Shown one piece after another: positions 31,547 through 39,697 of a stretch of 44,630 nucleotides of DNA; position 1 is the first letter of the stretch, and each line of letters opens with the position of its first letter. Origin of the DNA: a virus. The stretch is from the IMG/VR virus record IMGVR_UViG_3300033273_000375, positions 1 through 44,630 of that record; one strand, written 5' to 3'. Below the pieces are notes generated by a model. The model searched no databases. It was not told the DNA's origin and saw only the letters and a list, made by a program, of their open reading frames with translations. Position numbers and translations under genes: made by a program.

Positions 31547-32253
31547 CCGCCAAACAAATGAAGAGGCGCAAACCAATCAACTCTGAATTCCTTTTGGAGA
31601 TTGATCCTCTGACTGACAATCAGTCAAAACTGTACGACTCTTTTGATGATGATAAAAACATTGTCGCTTATGGTGCAGCAGGAACGGGTAAGACTTTTAT
31701 TACATTCTACAATGCCCTTAGAGATGTTCTTGATGAGAACACACCATACGAGAAGATCTATATTGTACGTTCTCTGGTAGCAACTAGAGAGATTGGATTC
31801 CTGCCTGGAACTCATGAGGACAAGGCAGATATCTATCAGATTCCTTACAAGAACATGGTCAAGTACATGTTCCAGATGGCAACTGATGCTGACTTTGAGA
31901 TGCTGTATGGCAACTTGAAGACTCAGGGTACTGTAAGCTTCTGGTCTACTTCATTCCTCAGAGGAACTACCCTTGACAAGGCAATTATTATCGTTGATGA
32001 ATTCCAAAACTTGAATTTTCATGAACTTGATAGTATAATTACAAGGGCAGGTGATAACACCAAAATTTGTTTCTGTGGTGATGCAACTCAGACTGACTTG
32101 CAAAAAACCAATGAGAGAAATGGTATCATCGACTTTATGAAGATTCTTAGGGTAATGCCATCGTTTGACATCATTGAGTTTGGTCTTGATGATATTGTCC
32201 GTTCTGGTCTCTGTAAGGAATATCTTTTTGCAAAACACGAATTAGGTTTTTGA
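31498..32253 (+). CDS. phoH: PhoH-family ATPase
   Basis: 251 residues. IVAYGAAGTGKTFITFYNAL is the Walker A (GxxGxGKT), IIIVDEFQNL the Walker B, and ICFCGDATQTDL the sensor region of PhoH proteins. PhoH is nearly universal in marine cyanophages, and may have RNA-processing or phosphate-linked roles; the exact function is unsettled. The N-terminus starts basic (MARKRKSDLQ). Overlaps the truncated carbamoyltransferase by 49 bases and the exonuclease start at the stop codon (TGATG). Confidence 0.95.
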   Translation: MARKRKSDLQPIGVGMTAKQMKRRKPINSEFLLEIDPLTDNQSKLYDSFDDDKNIVAYGAAGTGKTFITFYNALRDVLDENTPYEKIYIVRSLVATREIGFLPGTHEDKADIYQIPYKNMVKYMFQMATDADFEMLYGNLKTQGTVSFWSTSFLRGTTLDKAIIIVDEFQNLNFHELDSIITRAGDNTKICFCGDATQTDLQKTNERNGIIDFMKILRVMPSFDIIEFGLDDIVRSGLCKEYLFAKHELGF

Positions 32254-32930
32254 TGTTTAATCATGTTGATCTGGATCTCCCCGCCCTCAGCAGGGAGACT
32301 ATTGATGGAGTCCGTTACTATCAAGTGCCAGATGCTGATGAGTTGCTAAAACTAGTATCCATCACTTCTGTCACTAGTCATAAGAACCGTGCCTTCTTTG
32401 CTAAGTGGCGCAAAAAGGTTGGTGAAGAGACTGCGGATCGAATTACTAGACAAGCGACTAGTCGTGGTACAGACATGCACACTCTTACAGAGTGTTATCT
32501 AAAGAATGAAGATCTCCCTGAAGTTCAACCGTTATCAGACTATCTTTTTAAGATTGCTAAACCAGAGTTAAACAAGATTGATAAAATTCACGCTCTAGAA
32601 AGTTCTCTATATAGTAAGGTTCTTGGTGTAGCTGGAACCGTAGACTGTATTGCCGAATTCGACGGCGAGTTGGCAATTATTGATTTTAAGACTTCAAAAA
32701 AACCAAAACCAGTAGAGTGGATTGAGCATTACTTTGTTCAGTGCATGGCGTATGGGTGTATGCTCTATGAACTCACTGGTATATCAGTAAAAAAACTTGT
32801 CATTATCATGGCATGTGAAAATGGAGAATGTGTTGTTTATGAAGAGCGCGACAAAACCAAATACATTAAGCTACTCCAAGAGTACATTAGAGAGTTTCTT
32901 AACTACAAACTGGAGACCTATGCCCAGTAA
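32253..32930 (+). CDS. PD-(D/E)XK exonuclease (Cas4/MGME1-like)
   Basis: 225 residues, start ATG 32253 overlapping the phoH stop. ITSVTSHKNRAFFAKW, GTDMHTLTECYL and GVAGTVDCIAEFDGELAIID followed by FKTSKK form the PD-(D/E)XK core (Asp, Asp and Lys of the xDFK motif), with a Gln motif in HYFVQCMAYG. It resembles mitochondrial exonuclease MGME1 and Cas4-like phage enzymes. It is expected to cut DNA ends during recombination or host DNA breakdown. The order phoH-exonuclease-gp33-gp59 fits a replication block. Confidence 0.85.
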   Translation: MFNHVDLDLPALSRETIDGVRYYQVPDADELLKLVSITSVTSHKNRAFFAKWRKKVGEETADRITRQATSRGTDMHTLTECYLKNEDLPEVQPLSDYLFKIAKPELNKIDKIHALESSLYSKVLGVAGTVDCIAEFDGELAIIDFKTSKKPKPVEWIEHYFVQCMAYGCMLYELTGISVKKLVIIMACENGECVVYEERDKTKYIKLLQEYIREFLNYKLETYAQ

Positions 32931-33189
32931 AAATGAAGACGAATTTGAAAAGGTACTGGAGAAAAAGTTTTTTTGTCCCACCAAATTTGCTCAAGAGATT
33001 GAATACTTGGTGAGAGATAATAAGGATATGAATTATATTGATGCTATCATTTACTTTTGTGAGTGTAATGGCATTGACCTAGAGTCAGTTCCCAAACTAA
33101 TATCTAAACCTTTGAAGGAGAAGATAAAGTATGATGCAATGGAGTTGAACTTCCTTAAGCGAACCTCCAGAGCGAAATTGATCTTTTAA
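32920..33189 (+). CDS. gp33: Late-transcription coactivator, T4 gp33-like
   Basis: 89 residues from ATG 32920; the frame runs further upstream but inside the exonuclease. FAQEIEYLVRDNKDMNYIDA, IIYFCECNGIDLESVPKLIS and LKEKIKYDAMELNFLK align by pattern with T4 gp33 (112 residues). There, a helix with YLEATTAFLEEN and FI...I.EKIQSEAIDENLL occupies the same order. gp33 links the late sigma factor and sliding clamp to RNA polymerase at TATAAATA promoters. The late promoters in this window fit. It is shorter than T4 at the N-terminus. Confidence 0.8.
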   Translation: MPSKNEDEFEKVLEKKFFCPTKFAQEIEYLVRDNKDMNYIDAIIYFCECNGIDLESVPKLISKPLKEKIKYDAMELNFLKRTSRAKLIF

Positions 33190-33228
33190 TTCAGAAAAAG
33201 TCGGAAAATTTATCGCGGGGAAAATTTC

Positions 33229-33837
33229 GTGAAAACCCTTTTTGTTAAAATGACTCCCTTTGACGTATATAAAACTTATCTGGGATTGAAGAATCACTTC
33301 ACAAAAGATAAATACGACTACCACAGATATAATGGCAAGACTCGTGCCTCTCTACAGTCCTTCTATAAGAGGAAGGATCGTTATTGGTTTGAGAAGATGA
33401 GTCGTCAAAAGAACGACCAAGAGGTCATTAACTTTTTTGTGTCAAATTTTGTTGGATCCACAGATGCTAGTTCTATGTGGATTGGACAACTTATCCGTGA
33501 AGGGGAATCAACGTACAATTCGTGGAAAAAGCGAAATGAGTCTTTAAGTTATATTTTTAAAAATGAGTCTACTGACTTGTTTAGTGAATATGGTGTTGAG
33601 GATGTTTTTGATTGTAAGTCGGGTCACCCACCTCTTCTCAAAAAACATCTAAGTGGTGATATTTGTATTGAGACGTTGGTTATCTATAATCGCATATTTC
33701 AGTTTAGTGAGGATTTTGACAAAAAACTGCAAGATCCTATTTGGGAGCAAGTATCTAAAAATATTAAGAAGTATGATTCTTTTCTAAATATTGATATCTT
33801 TAAATTCAGGAAAATTTTGAAGGAGTGCGTTTTATGA
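33229..33837 (+). CDS. gp59: Helicase loader, T4 gp59-like
   Basis: 202 residues (T4: 217). VYKTYLGLKNHFTKDKYDYH, YNGKTRASLQSFYKRKDRYW and KNDQEVINFFVSNFV follow the gp59 pattern VYKLY...YDV.KYN....D..Y.KR.D.YFF...S. The helical second half and the end FLNIDIFKFRKILKECVL also match. gp59 loads the gp41 helicase on gp32-coated DNA. The probable start is GTG 33229 (GGGG eight bases upstream); ATG 33250 is an alternative. Its stop overlaps the next start (ATGA). Confidence 0.88.
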   Translation: MKTLFVKMTPFDVYKTYLGLKNHFTKDKYDYHRYNGKTRASLQSFYKRKDRYWFEKMSRQKNDQEVINFFVSNFVGSTDASSMWIGQLIREGESTYNSWKKRNESLSYIFKNESTDLFSEYGVEDVFDCKSGHPPLLKKHLSGDICIETLVIYNRIFQFSEDFDKKLQDPIWEQVSKNIKKYDSFLNIDIFKFRKILKECVL

Positions 33838-34172
33838 CCTTTTTTGACTCAGATGTTGTTAGGGCAGAAATTGTCCATATTAACGACCTTCAAGAGAAAC
33901 TGTATAAAAACATGTTTAGTTTTTATCAGATGAATAAAGAAGATAAATTAGCACACGTTGATCTTCTGTCACAACTGATCGACAAGCAAAAAGTCCTTTA
34001 TGCCAGATTGTCGTTATCTGATGACCCTGAGGCACAAAAAATGAAGGCAAATATTGTGAAGTCTGCTGCTATGCTGGGTATGCCAGAGAATGTTGACATG
34101 AATGTGATCTTTAGCAACATGGAGAAACTGGTTGGTCACATGAAGGAGCAGGTCGAAGAGAAAGAAATTTGA
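33834..34172 (+). CDS. DUF1825-like protein
   Basis: 112 residues from ATG 33834, with AAGGAG upstream. MTFFDSDVVRAEIVHINDLQ, helices around DKLAHVDLLSQLIDKQKVLY and LSLSDDPEAQKMKANIV, and MLGMPENVDMNVIFSNMEKL resemble the cyanobacterial DUF1825 family (FFDSE.V..E....). All-helical and acidic. It lies between helicase loader and gp32, so a replication-linked role is plausible, unproven. The stop lies in the -35 element of the gp32 promoter. Confidence 0.65.
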   Translation: MTFFDSDVVRAEIVHINDLQEKLYKNMFSFYQMNKEDKLAHVDLLSQLIDKQKVLYARLSLSDDPEAQKMKANIVKSAAMLGMPENVDMNVIFSNMEKLVGHMKEQVEEKEI

Positions 34173-34197
34173 CAACCACGGGCACTTGCACTATTAT
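34169..34197 (+). promoter_or_regulatory. Sigma70-like promoter of gp32
   Basis: A full consensus TTGACA (34169-34174), a 17-base spacer and TATTAT (34192-34197) form a very strong promoter. Transcription is predicted at about 34204, giving a leader of about 64 bases before the gp32 ATG. Confidence 0.82.
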
Positions 34198-34222
34198 AGG
34201 TCCGTACTCGCCGCAAGTGCCC
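34180..34222 (+). promoter_or_regulatory. 10-bp inverted repeat spanning the gp32 promoter
   Basis: GGGCACTTGC (34180-34189) and GCAAGTGCCC (34213-34222) are perfect inverted repeats with a 23-base centre. The left arm sits in the promoter spacer and the right arm in the leader. It could be an operator, or an RNA hairpin on read-through transcripts. Confidence 0.6.
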
Positions 34223-34223
34223 T

Positions 34224-34268
34224 ATGGGTACACACAAGCCGAATACAAACAAATCCGAGGTAATCTAA
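34224..34268 (+). CDS. Possible 14-codon leader peptide before gp32
   Basis: A small frame, MGTHKPNTNKSEVI, starts at ATG 34224 and its TAA overlaps the gp32 ATG (TAATG). It is in the predicted gp32 leader, just after the inverted repeat. Coding is speculative; the exact stop-start coupling is the only evidence. Confidence 0.3.
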   Translation: MGTHKPNTNKSEVI

Positions 34269-35239
34269 TGTCTTTCGCAAATCTTAAGAAACAGTCCTCT
34301 CTTGGTTCTTTGACTCAAAAACTTGTCAAAGAAGTTGAGAAGATGAACAATAATTCCAGCGGCGGTGATGATCGTCTTTGGAAGCCCGAAATGGATAAAA
34401 CGGGCAACGGTTATGCCGTTATTCGATTCCTCCCCGCTCCCGATGGAGAAGATCTTCCCTGGGTGAAGATGTACTCTCATGGATTCCAAGGTCCTGGCGG
34501 TTGGTACATTGAGAACTCTCTGACTACCATTGGTCAGAAAGATCCTGTGTCTGAATACAACCGTACCCTGTGGAACAGTGGTAATGATAAGGATAAAGAG
34601 ATCGTTCGTAAGCAAAAGCGTAAACTCTCTTACTATGCGAACATCTATGTCGTAAAGGATCCTGCCAATCCTGCAAATGATGGCAACGTCTTCCTCTTCA
34701 AGTTTGGTAAGAAGATCTTTGATAAGATCATGGCAGCAATGCAACCTGAGTTTGAAGATGAGACTCCCATCAATCCCTTTGACTTCTGGCAAGGTGCGAA
34801 CTTCAAACTGAAGATTCGTAAGGTTGATGGTTATTGGAACTATGACAAGTCTGAGTTTGACTCTCCTTCAGCACTGCTGGACGATGATGACGCTCTGGAA
34901 GCACTCTGGAAGACGCAGTACTCTCTTGCTGCAATGACTGCTCCTGATCAGTTCAAGACCTATGAGCAACTCCAGACCCGTCTGGATTATGTTCTTGGTC
35001 GTAAGGGCACTCCTCGTCTCCAAGATGAGGAAGTCCAAGATGAGGACAACATGCGTGGTAATTTCTCTCCTAGTTTTGGCAACCGACAGCAGGAGTCTGA
35101 ACTTCCTGCAGACTTGAAGCAAGAACTGGACAATCTTGGTCCTCGTTCTGACTTCAACGCATCTGACATCACTCCTCAGGCATCTTCTGATAGTGATGAA
35201 GATCCTATGTCTTACTTCCAGCGACTTGCTGAGAGTTGA
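34268..35239 (+). CDS. gp32: Single-stranded DNA-binding protein, T4 gp32-like
   Basis: 323 residues from ATG 34268; an in-frame TTG at 34169 would add 33 residues but runs through the promoter. The N-terminal helix with SLGSLTQKL matches the self-interaction region. DKTGNGYAVIRFLPAPDGED, HGFQGPGGWYIEN, KLSYYANIYVVKDPANP and FKFGKKIFDKI match T4 gp32 OB-fold blocks. The acidic C-terminal tail (residues 275-323) is the partner-binding region. The protein has no cysteine at all, so the T4 zinc site (His64, Cys77, Cys87, Cys90) is lost; the His is kept. Strong early promoter upstream, terminator downstream. Confidence 0.96.
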   Translation: MSFANLKKQSSLGSLTQKLVKEVEKMNNNSSGGDDRLWKPEMDKTGNGYAVIRFLPAPDGEDLPWVKMYSHGFQGPGGWYIENSLTTIGQKDPVSEYNRTLWNSGNDKDKEIVRKQKRKLSYYANIYVVKDPANPANDGNVFLFKFGKKIFDKIMAAMQPEFEDETPINPFDFWQGANFKLKIRKVDGYWNYDKSEFDSPSALLDDDDALEALWKTQYSLAAMTAPDQFKTYEQLQTRLDYVLGRKGTPRLQDEEVQDEDNMRGNFSPSFGNRQQESELPADLKQELDNLGPRSDFNASDITPQASSDSDEDPMSYFQRLAES

Positions 35240-35240
35240 T

Positions 35241-37622
35241 TTAGTTGTACAAGCGAGGGTTATCGCCCTTCTTAAGGGATCTGGAGACATAACCTCCAGA
35301 TCCTTTTTTATATGGCATGATATCCTCTAGATCATTGAATAGCATGGAGAGATATTCTTTCTTAAGGACATAAATTTGTCTCTTATCATTCTCTGTTTTG
35401 TCTTCATATTCATAATTAGTCACTGGTTTGGAAGATAATGCTCCGTTAATTTCGATTAAATCATTTGCTTCTTCATCAAAGTACACCGTACCATATGTAA
35501 TTCTCTTCCTCCAGTTGAATCCATCAAACTTCCATTCTTGTCCATTACTTTCATATACCTCATCTACTTGTGGAGTATATGTTGGTCCTGGTTTACTGAA
35601 GAATATATCAGGCATAGAGTTGTAACCTCTTCCAGGATCTGTAAGAGTAATTTCTTTGACTTCTCCATTTTCTGTTTTAATGGTTCCTTTTGCGGTGATT
35701 GCTGATAGTGGAGGTTGTACTATTGCAGTTGGTGCAGTTTTATAGTTGTAACCACGGTCCTGAATTACAACTTGATCCACAGAACCATTGACAATAGTTA
35801 CGTAACCCTTTGCAGTTCTATGTGGAATTGGGGGTTGAATTACTATTGATGGTAATGGTGCGGTTGTATATCCAGATCCAGGTTTTGTGACTGTAATATC
35901 AACAATAGTTTCTGCTCTAGTTCCAACACCCACAGTTGCAGTTGCCTTAGCAGTTACATCAGTATCATATGTGTATATCTTTCTATTGATTGAACCACCA
36001 ATAAAGAATAGTGTCTCAAATGGGTTAGTAAATACGTCTAATGGAGTCGAGTCTCCACTAGCATTTTGGACATTGAGGGCACCAAGAAGTGTCAATGAAC
36101 TGAGATCCCAGGCAGTTCCTAGTGTGATCACAAACGTTGAGTTATTATCTGTACCACTAACATACATTTTAGTTCCATCATCTTTAAATGAGAACCCACG
36201 AATGGATGATTCGGTTGGTTGACAGATGACAGATATATTTGCTGTTTGTACTGGGAGTGGGAAGATAGAAGTTATATCCCAAGGAACAGTGCATTCATAC
36301 TTTTTGATGGTGTCTGGATCTTGAGTATCAAGAACAAACATATGATTGCCATTATCCTGGAATCTAATTCCTGCCAGAGCAGGGAAACTAACATTACCTG
36401 CTAATGTTGCTGTAAGGATGTCCCATGGGGTGCTAAGATCATATTGTGCAACTTTATTACCTGAGTTTGTTAAACCAGTAACGTACATTCTTGTGCCATC
36501 TGGTTTAAATTCAACACCAGTAGCATATGTGAAGTTAAGACCACCAGTATTTAAGGTGAGTACATTAACTTGAGATGCGGTGTTTGGATCAAAACCACTA
36601 CTCATTTCATACTGTTCAATGGTTCCTTGAGTATAAGAATTTGCACCATGAGCAGTGTAATAGTATGAACCTGCTGGTTGTAAGTACCAACCTTCAAAAC
36701 CACCATCTACAGTGACACTACCATCATTGACGAATACTGCGCTCTCAATGACGTTGGGTGGAGGTGGGAATGTTACTGTAGGAGTAAACGTATATCCGTC
36801 ACCAGCAGATGTAATTCCAACACTTTGAATTGTTCCACCAGCACCAATAGTTGCTTCAAGAACTGCTGTTACTGTTGGTGGGGGATCACTGAACTCTAGT
36901 AGTGGTTGATATGTGTATCCAGTTCCAGCATCAATAATTGTTACTGAACCAACCTCTCTCTCATCTGGTGGAACATTTAGGGCAACATCTAGAGTTGCAA
37001 GTCTTGGGTTTGGTGGTGGGGCAAATGATACCTCACCAATATCGGTATACCCAGTTCCTGGATTTGTTATGGTTAGAGTTTTTACTGTGCCTGTAATTGG
37101 ATCATACGTTCCTGTTGCTTCAGCAAAGATTCCTGGAACTTCAGAAGGAAGGATTACATTGGGATCTAGTTCAATCTCATATTCTGGAGCATTGAAAAAT
37201 CCTTCATTTACTTCTACTCCCCCTTCAACAATTACAAATCCATTTCTTGATTTGGATTCTACAGTTTCATAGTGATGAATACCGTTATATAAGGTATCAT
37301 AGTCTCCATATTTTTCTATAAGGTGTTTATCAAAGGCATACTGTGTCTTTGGCCATTCTTCATATACATTATGGACATTATTTGATAGTAGAACCACCCA
37401 ATCTAATGATGAATCTCCATACACCTTCTCTGCAACCTGATCAGGTCTCTCATCACCTACAATGCTATACTTGTTAAAGTAACTTACATTTTGGAAGATA
37501 TCGTCTCGTATTCTTGCACGCTTGAATAGGTTCTTTGTGACTGTATAGTCATTCAAAGAATTTTTTTCAAGATCTCTTGAGATATATGCAATACTTGGAA
37601 CGTGAGTGAAGTAATTTGCCAT
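35241..37622 (-). CDS. gp53: Baseplate wedge protein gp53 with large beta-rich insertion
   Basis: 793 residues; T4 gp53 has 196. Residues about 25-120 (IFQNVSYFNKYSIVGDERPD, AEKVYGDSSLDWVVLLSN) match the N-terminal gp53 part. Residues about 735-775 (ENDKRQIYVLKKEYLSM then LFNDLEDIM) match its C-terminal part. Between them are GTGYT/GSGYTTAP and IQPPIP-type repeats (about 180-295 and 575-680) flanking a beta-propeller-like section (about 333-552). That section has repeating units of the kind EFKPDGTRMYVTG and YDLSTPWDI. gp53 joins wedges in the baseplate; the insertion probably protrudes from the baseplate. The minus-strand start is 3 bases after the gp48 stop. A plus-strand terminator lies within its 3' coding end. 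Confidence 0.85.
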   Translation of the reverse strand: MANYFTHVPSIAYISRDLEKNSLNDYTVTKNLFKRARIRDDIFQNVSYFNKYSIVGDERPDQVAEKVYGDSSLDWVVLLSNNVHNVYEEWPKTQYAFDKHLIEKYGDYDTLYNGIHHYETVESKSRNGFVIVEGGVEVNEGFFNAPEYEIELDPNVILPSEVPGIFAEATGTYDPITGTVKTLTITNPGTGYTDIGEVSFAPPPNPRLATLDVALNVPPDEREVGSVTIIDAGTGYTYQPLLEFSDPPPTVTAVLEATIGAGGTIQSVGITSAGDGYTFTPTVTFPPPPNVIESAVFVNDGSVTVDGGFEGWYLQPAGSYYYTAHGANSYTQGTIEQYEMSSGFDPNTASQVNVLTLNTGGLNFTYATGVEFKPDGTRMYVTGLTNSGNKVAQYDLSTPWDILTATLAGNVSFPALAGIRFQDNGNHMFVLDTQDPDTIKKYECTVPWDITSIFPLPVQTANISVICQPTESSIRGFSFKDDGTKMYVSGTDNNSTFVITLGTAWDLSSLTLLGALNVQNASGDSTPLDVFTNPFETLFFIGGSINRKIYTYDTDVTAKATATVGVGTRAETIVDITVTKPGSGYTTAPLPSIVIQPPIPHRTAKGYVTIVNGSVDQVVIQDRGYNYKTAPTAIVQPPLSAITAKGTIKTENGEVKEITLTDPGRGYNSMPDIFFSKPGPTYTPQVDEVYESNGQEWKFDGFNWRKRITYGTVYFDEEANDLIEINGALSSKPVTNYEYEDKTENDKRQIYVLKKEYLSMLFNDLEDIMPYKKGSGGYVSRSLKKGDNPRLYN
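35277..35309 (+). terminator. gp32 terminator embedded in the gp53 gene
   Basis: GGATCTGGAG (35277-35286) and CTCCAGATCC (35294-35303) form a 10-bp stem with a 7-base loop, followed by six T (35304-35309). It lies 38 bases after the gp32 stop but inside the opposing gp53 coding end. Confidence 0.88.
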
Positions 37623-37625
37623 TTA

Positions 37626-39059
37626 TCAGTATCCGATTGGGTGATTTGCGCCGTCGCCCTCGTTGTAATCTTTGGCGTATACGGGAATAAGTTCCATGAA
37701 TTGCAGTTGCAAATCATATGAGAACATTGCACCGTCTTTATAAGACATATATGTTCCGTCAGGCGTATAATTTACAGTACATGACTGTAAAGCACAGTCC
37801 TTAATAAGATTTATACCAGTATGTTGTTGACCTTTATGGAAGTATTCAATTTTAAAAATATTTGGTGCTTTTAAAAACAGATTGGCATCGCTAGTTTTTG
37901 GTGCCATGTGGAATTTGAAGAACTTAATAATAGCCTTTACAGTGTCTGCTTCTTTTTTACCTCTTGGGGTCATCTTGAAGTTGAATGAGAATGCTCTCAA
38001 CTGCGGACCTTGGAACAGAAGTTCTGTGTTGGGGTTAAAGATTGCCCTTTCAGTTCTTCCAATGATATTAGAACCAACTGCTTGACCAGCCAGTCCAACT
38101 TGGATAGCTTTTCCTACCTCACTACTTTTATTAGATAAAGTTTTTATCTGTTTGAGGAATGTATCTACACCAGCACCGATTCCGCTACCTATTGCATCTT
38201 TTGCTACTTCTGCACCAGCAGCTTGTATCGCACTCAGATTATCTTCATTCCATCCAACTGCATTAGAGTCTTGAATACCACCTTGAATTGGAAGTTGTAC
38301 ACTTTGTTTAAGTGTAGTACCGTTTGTATATGTTGAACCAAAAGATCCAGCAGAAGTATTCAGTGTACCTGGTACATACTTTAGAGCAGTGAATTTGATA
38401 TAATCAGATTCATTTCCTTTTGCACCCGCTGGGTAAACTAAATCGTCAGTTTCACCAAGATTGGTTTTATCTTGGTTAGGAGATGCCACTGTAGATAGCG
38501 TAGTTCCATTTAACGATCCATCACCAGTATTTTCTCCCGCACTATTACCACCAGTTTGATCAGTATTTCCACTTTCTGGACCATTATCTTGTATACCTTC
38601 ACCTTTTACATCTGCAACATCTACTGGTGAAGCTTTACCATCAGCAGATGTTTGTTGTAGACTACTTTTTACTGTATAGTCTACAACGTTGTTTAGTGTT
38701 GCTTGTGTTTCCTCATTATCATTTAACTTATTAACCAATCTAGAATCTACATTTTCTGTAGCATACTTACTAGGAACAAATTTACCATCAGGTCCTTTTG
38801 TTGCTAGTATTTTATCTGGATCTAGTGGTTGTGGTTGTCCTAAAGCATTGTATTCTCTCTGGTAAACTGTTTGTTGTTTTGTTTTGGGATCAACTACAAC
38901 AGCATAGTTAACACTAATACTTCCAGATCGAGGACTGCTACCCCTTCTTGCACTTAATCTATGGGTGGGTGATACATATACTTGATTTGCACCACTACCA
39001 TCTGCAAGCGGTTTATTGAATATTGTCCCTTTTGCTGCTACGTCTGCTGGTTGTGGCAT
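37626..39059 (-). CDS. gp48: Baseplate tail-tube cap protein, T4 gp48-like
   Basis: 477 residues (T4: 364). The C-terminal half has RAIFNPNTELLFQGPQLRAF, SFNFKMTPRGKKEADTVKAI, FFKFHMAP and NIFKIEYFHKGQQHTGIN, ending with SYDLQLQFMELIPVYAKDY. This is the cyanophage gp48 pattern, related to tail-tube subunits. The N-terminal half is polar and low-complexity (Gly/Asn/Ser-rich, for example around residues 165-185). gp48 caps the baseplate hub and seeds the tube with gp54. It lies between gp53 and an unassigned protein with gaps of 3-5 bases, so one leftward transcript is likely. Confidence 0.82.
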   Translation of the reverse strand: MPQPADVAAKGTIFNKPLADGSGANQVYVSPTHRLSARRGSSPRSGSISVNYAVVVDPKTKQQTVYQREYNALGQPQPLDPDKILATKGPDGKFVPSKYATENVDSRLVNKLNDNEETQATLNNVVDYTVKSSLQQTSADGKASPVDVADVKGEGIQDNGPESGNTDQTGGNSAGENTGDGSLNGTTLSTVASPNQDKTNLGETDDLVYPAGAKGNESDYIKFTALKYVPGTLNTSAGSFGSTYTNGTTLKQSVQLPIQGGIQDSNAVGWNEDNLSAIQAAGAEVAKDAIGSGIGAGVDTFLKQIKTLSNKSSEVGKAIQVGLAGQAVGSNIIGRTERAIFNPNTELLFQGPQLRAFSFNFKMTPRGKKEADTVKAIIKFFKFHMAPKTSDANLFLKAPNIFKIEYFHKGQQHTGINLIKDCALQSCTVNYTPDGTYMSYKDGAMFSYDLQLQFMELIPVYAKDYNEGDGANHPIGY

Positions 39060-39064
39060 GTTAG

Positions 39065-39697
39065 TTAACCTTTAAAATCTTCATCGTTTGTTCCATATCC
39101 TTTATATATGAGTGCTCCACGGAGCATCTTCCTAAAGGATCTGTTATTATTCTTCCAAACGTCTGTGATATTAATAGAGCGAGATTTGCCGTCCTTAATA
39201 CTAACGAAGTCTTCTATTGGTAAATTAGAAGCGGATGTCCACTCAGACCTAGCAATGTCTAGCAACAGACCTTTAATTTGACTTATATTATATTTAGATA
39301 CTGAATTGTAGGGTAATGTCAATTTGTTGCGTCGTAAATTTTCAACGACTATTTTTCGTTTAAGTGGGTGAATGTAATGAAGGTTACATCCCAAAAAAGA
39401 AGATCCCTCAACCTTAATTACAAATACTAATGGGAATGGATCAAATACTGATATATTATCTTTTTCTGACGAATATTCAAACATAAAAAGATGTCCCTGT
39501 TTTGGGAATCTTCTGATCATATTGTCATCTGGATCATCACTGGTGCGATCTCTTATCTCATCTCTGATAAGACGTTGTGGATCTGCTGCATATCTTTTTG
39601 ATAGTCTCCTGAATGCCTTTCTATAAAAGAATGGAGACCTTCCAGGTTCTACATCAACCTCTTCTCTTAAGTCTTCAAAGAGAGTGTTTTTAGACAT
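39065..39697 (-). CDS. Conserved cyanophage protein in the gp4-gp48 cluster
   Basis: 210 residues. LFEDLREEVDVEPGRSPFFY, DEIRDRTSDDPDDNMIRRFP, GHLFMFEYSS, FPLVFVIKVEGSSF and LGCNLHYIHPLKRKIVVENL are conserved in T4-like cyanophages, where it lies beside gp4 and gp48. A KGYGTNDED end follows. I do not recognise a T4 number with certainty; gp2-like DNA end protector or an unnamed virion protein are possible. The start overlaps the gp4 stop (TAATG on the minus strand). Virion or assembly role inferred from context. Confidence 0.65.
   Translation of the reverse strand: MSKNTLFEDLREEVDVEPGRSPFFYRKAFRRLSKRYAADPQRLIRDEIRDRTSDDPDDNMIRRFPKQGHLFMFEYSSEKDNISVFDPFPLVFVIKVEGSSFLGCNLHYIHPLKRKIVVENLRRNKLTLPYNSVSKYNISQIKGLLLDIARSEWTSASNLPIEDFVSIKDGKSRSINITDVWKNNNRSFRKMLRGALIYKGYGTNDEDFKG

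Noticed and set aside
34169-34267. N-terminal extension of gp32 from TTG 34169.
   Set aside because: The region contains the promoter and an inverted repeat, and T4 gp32 alignment begins near ATG 34268.
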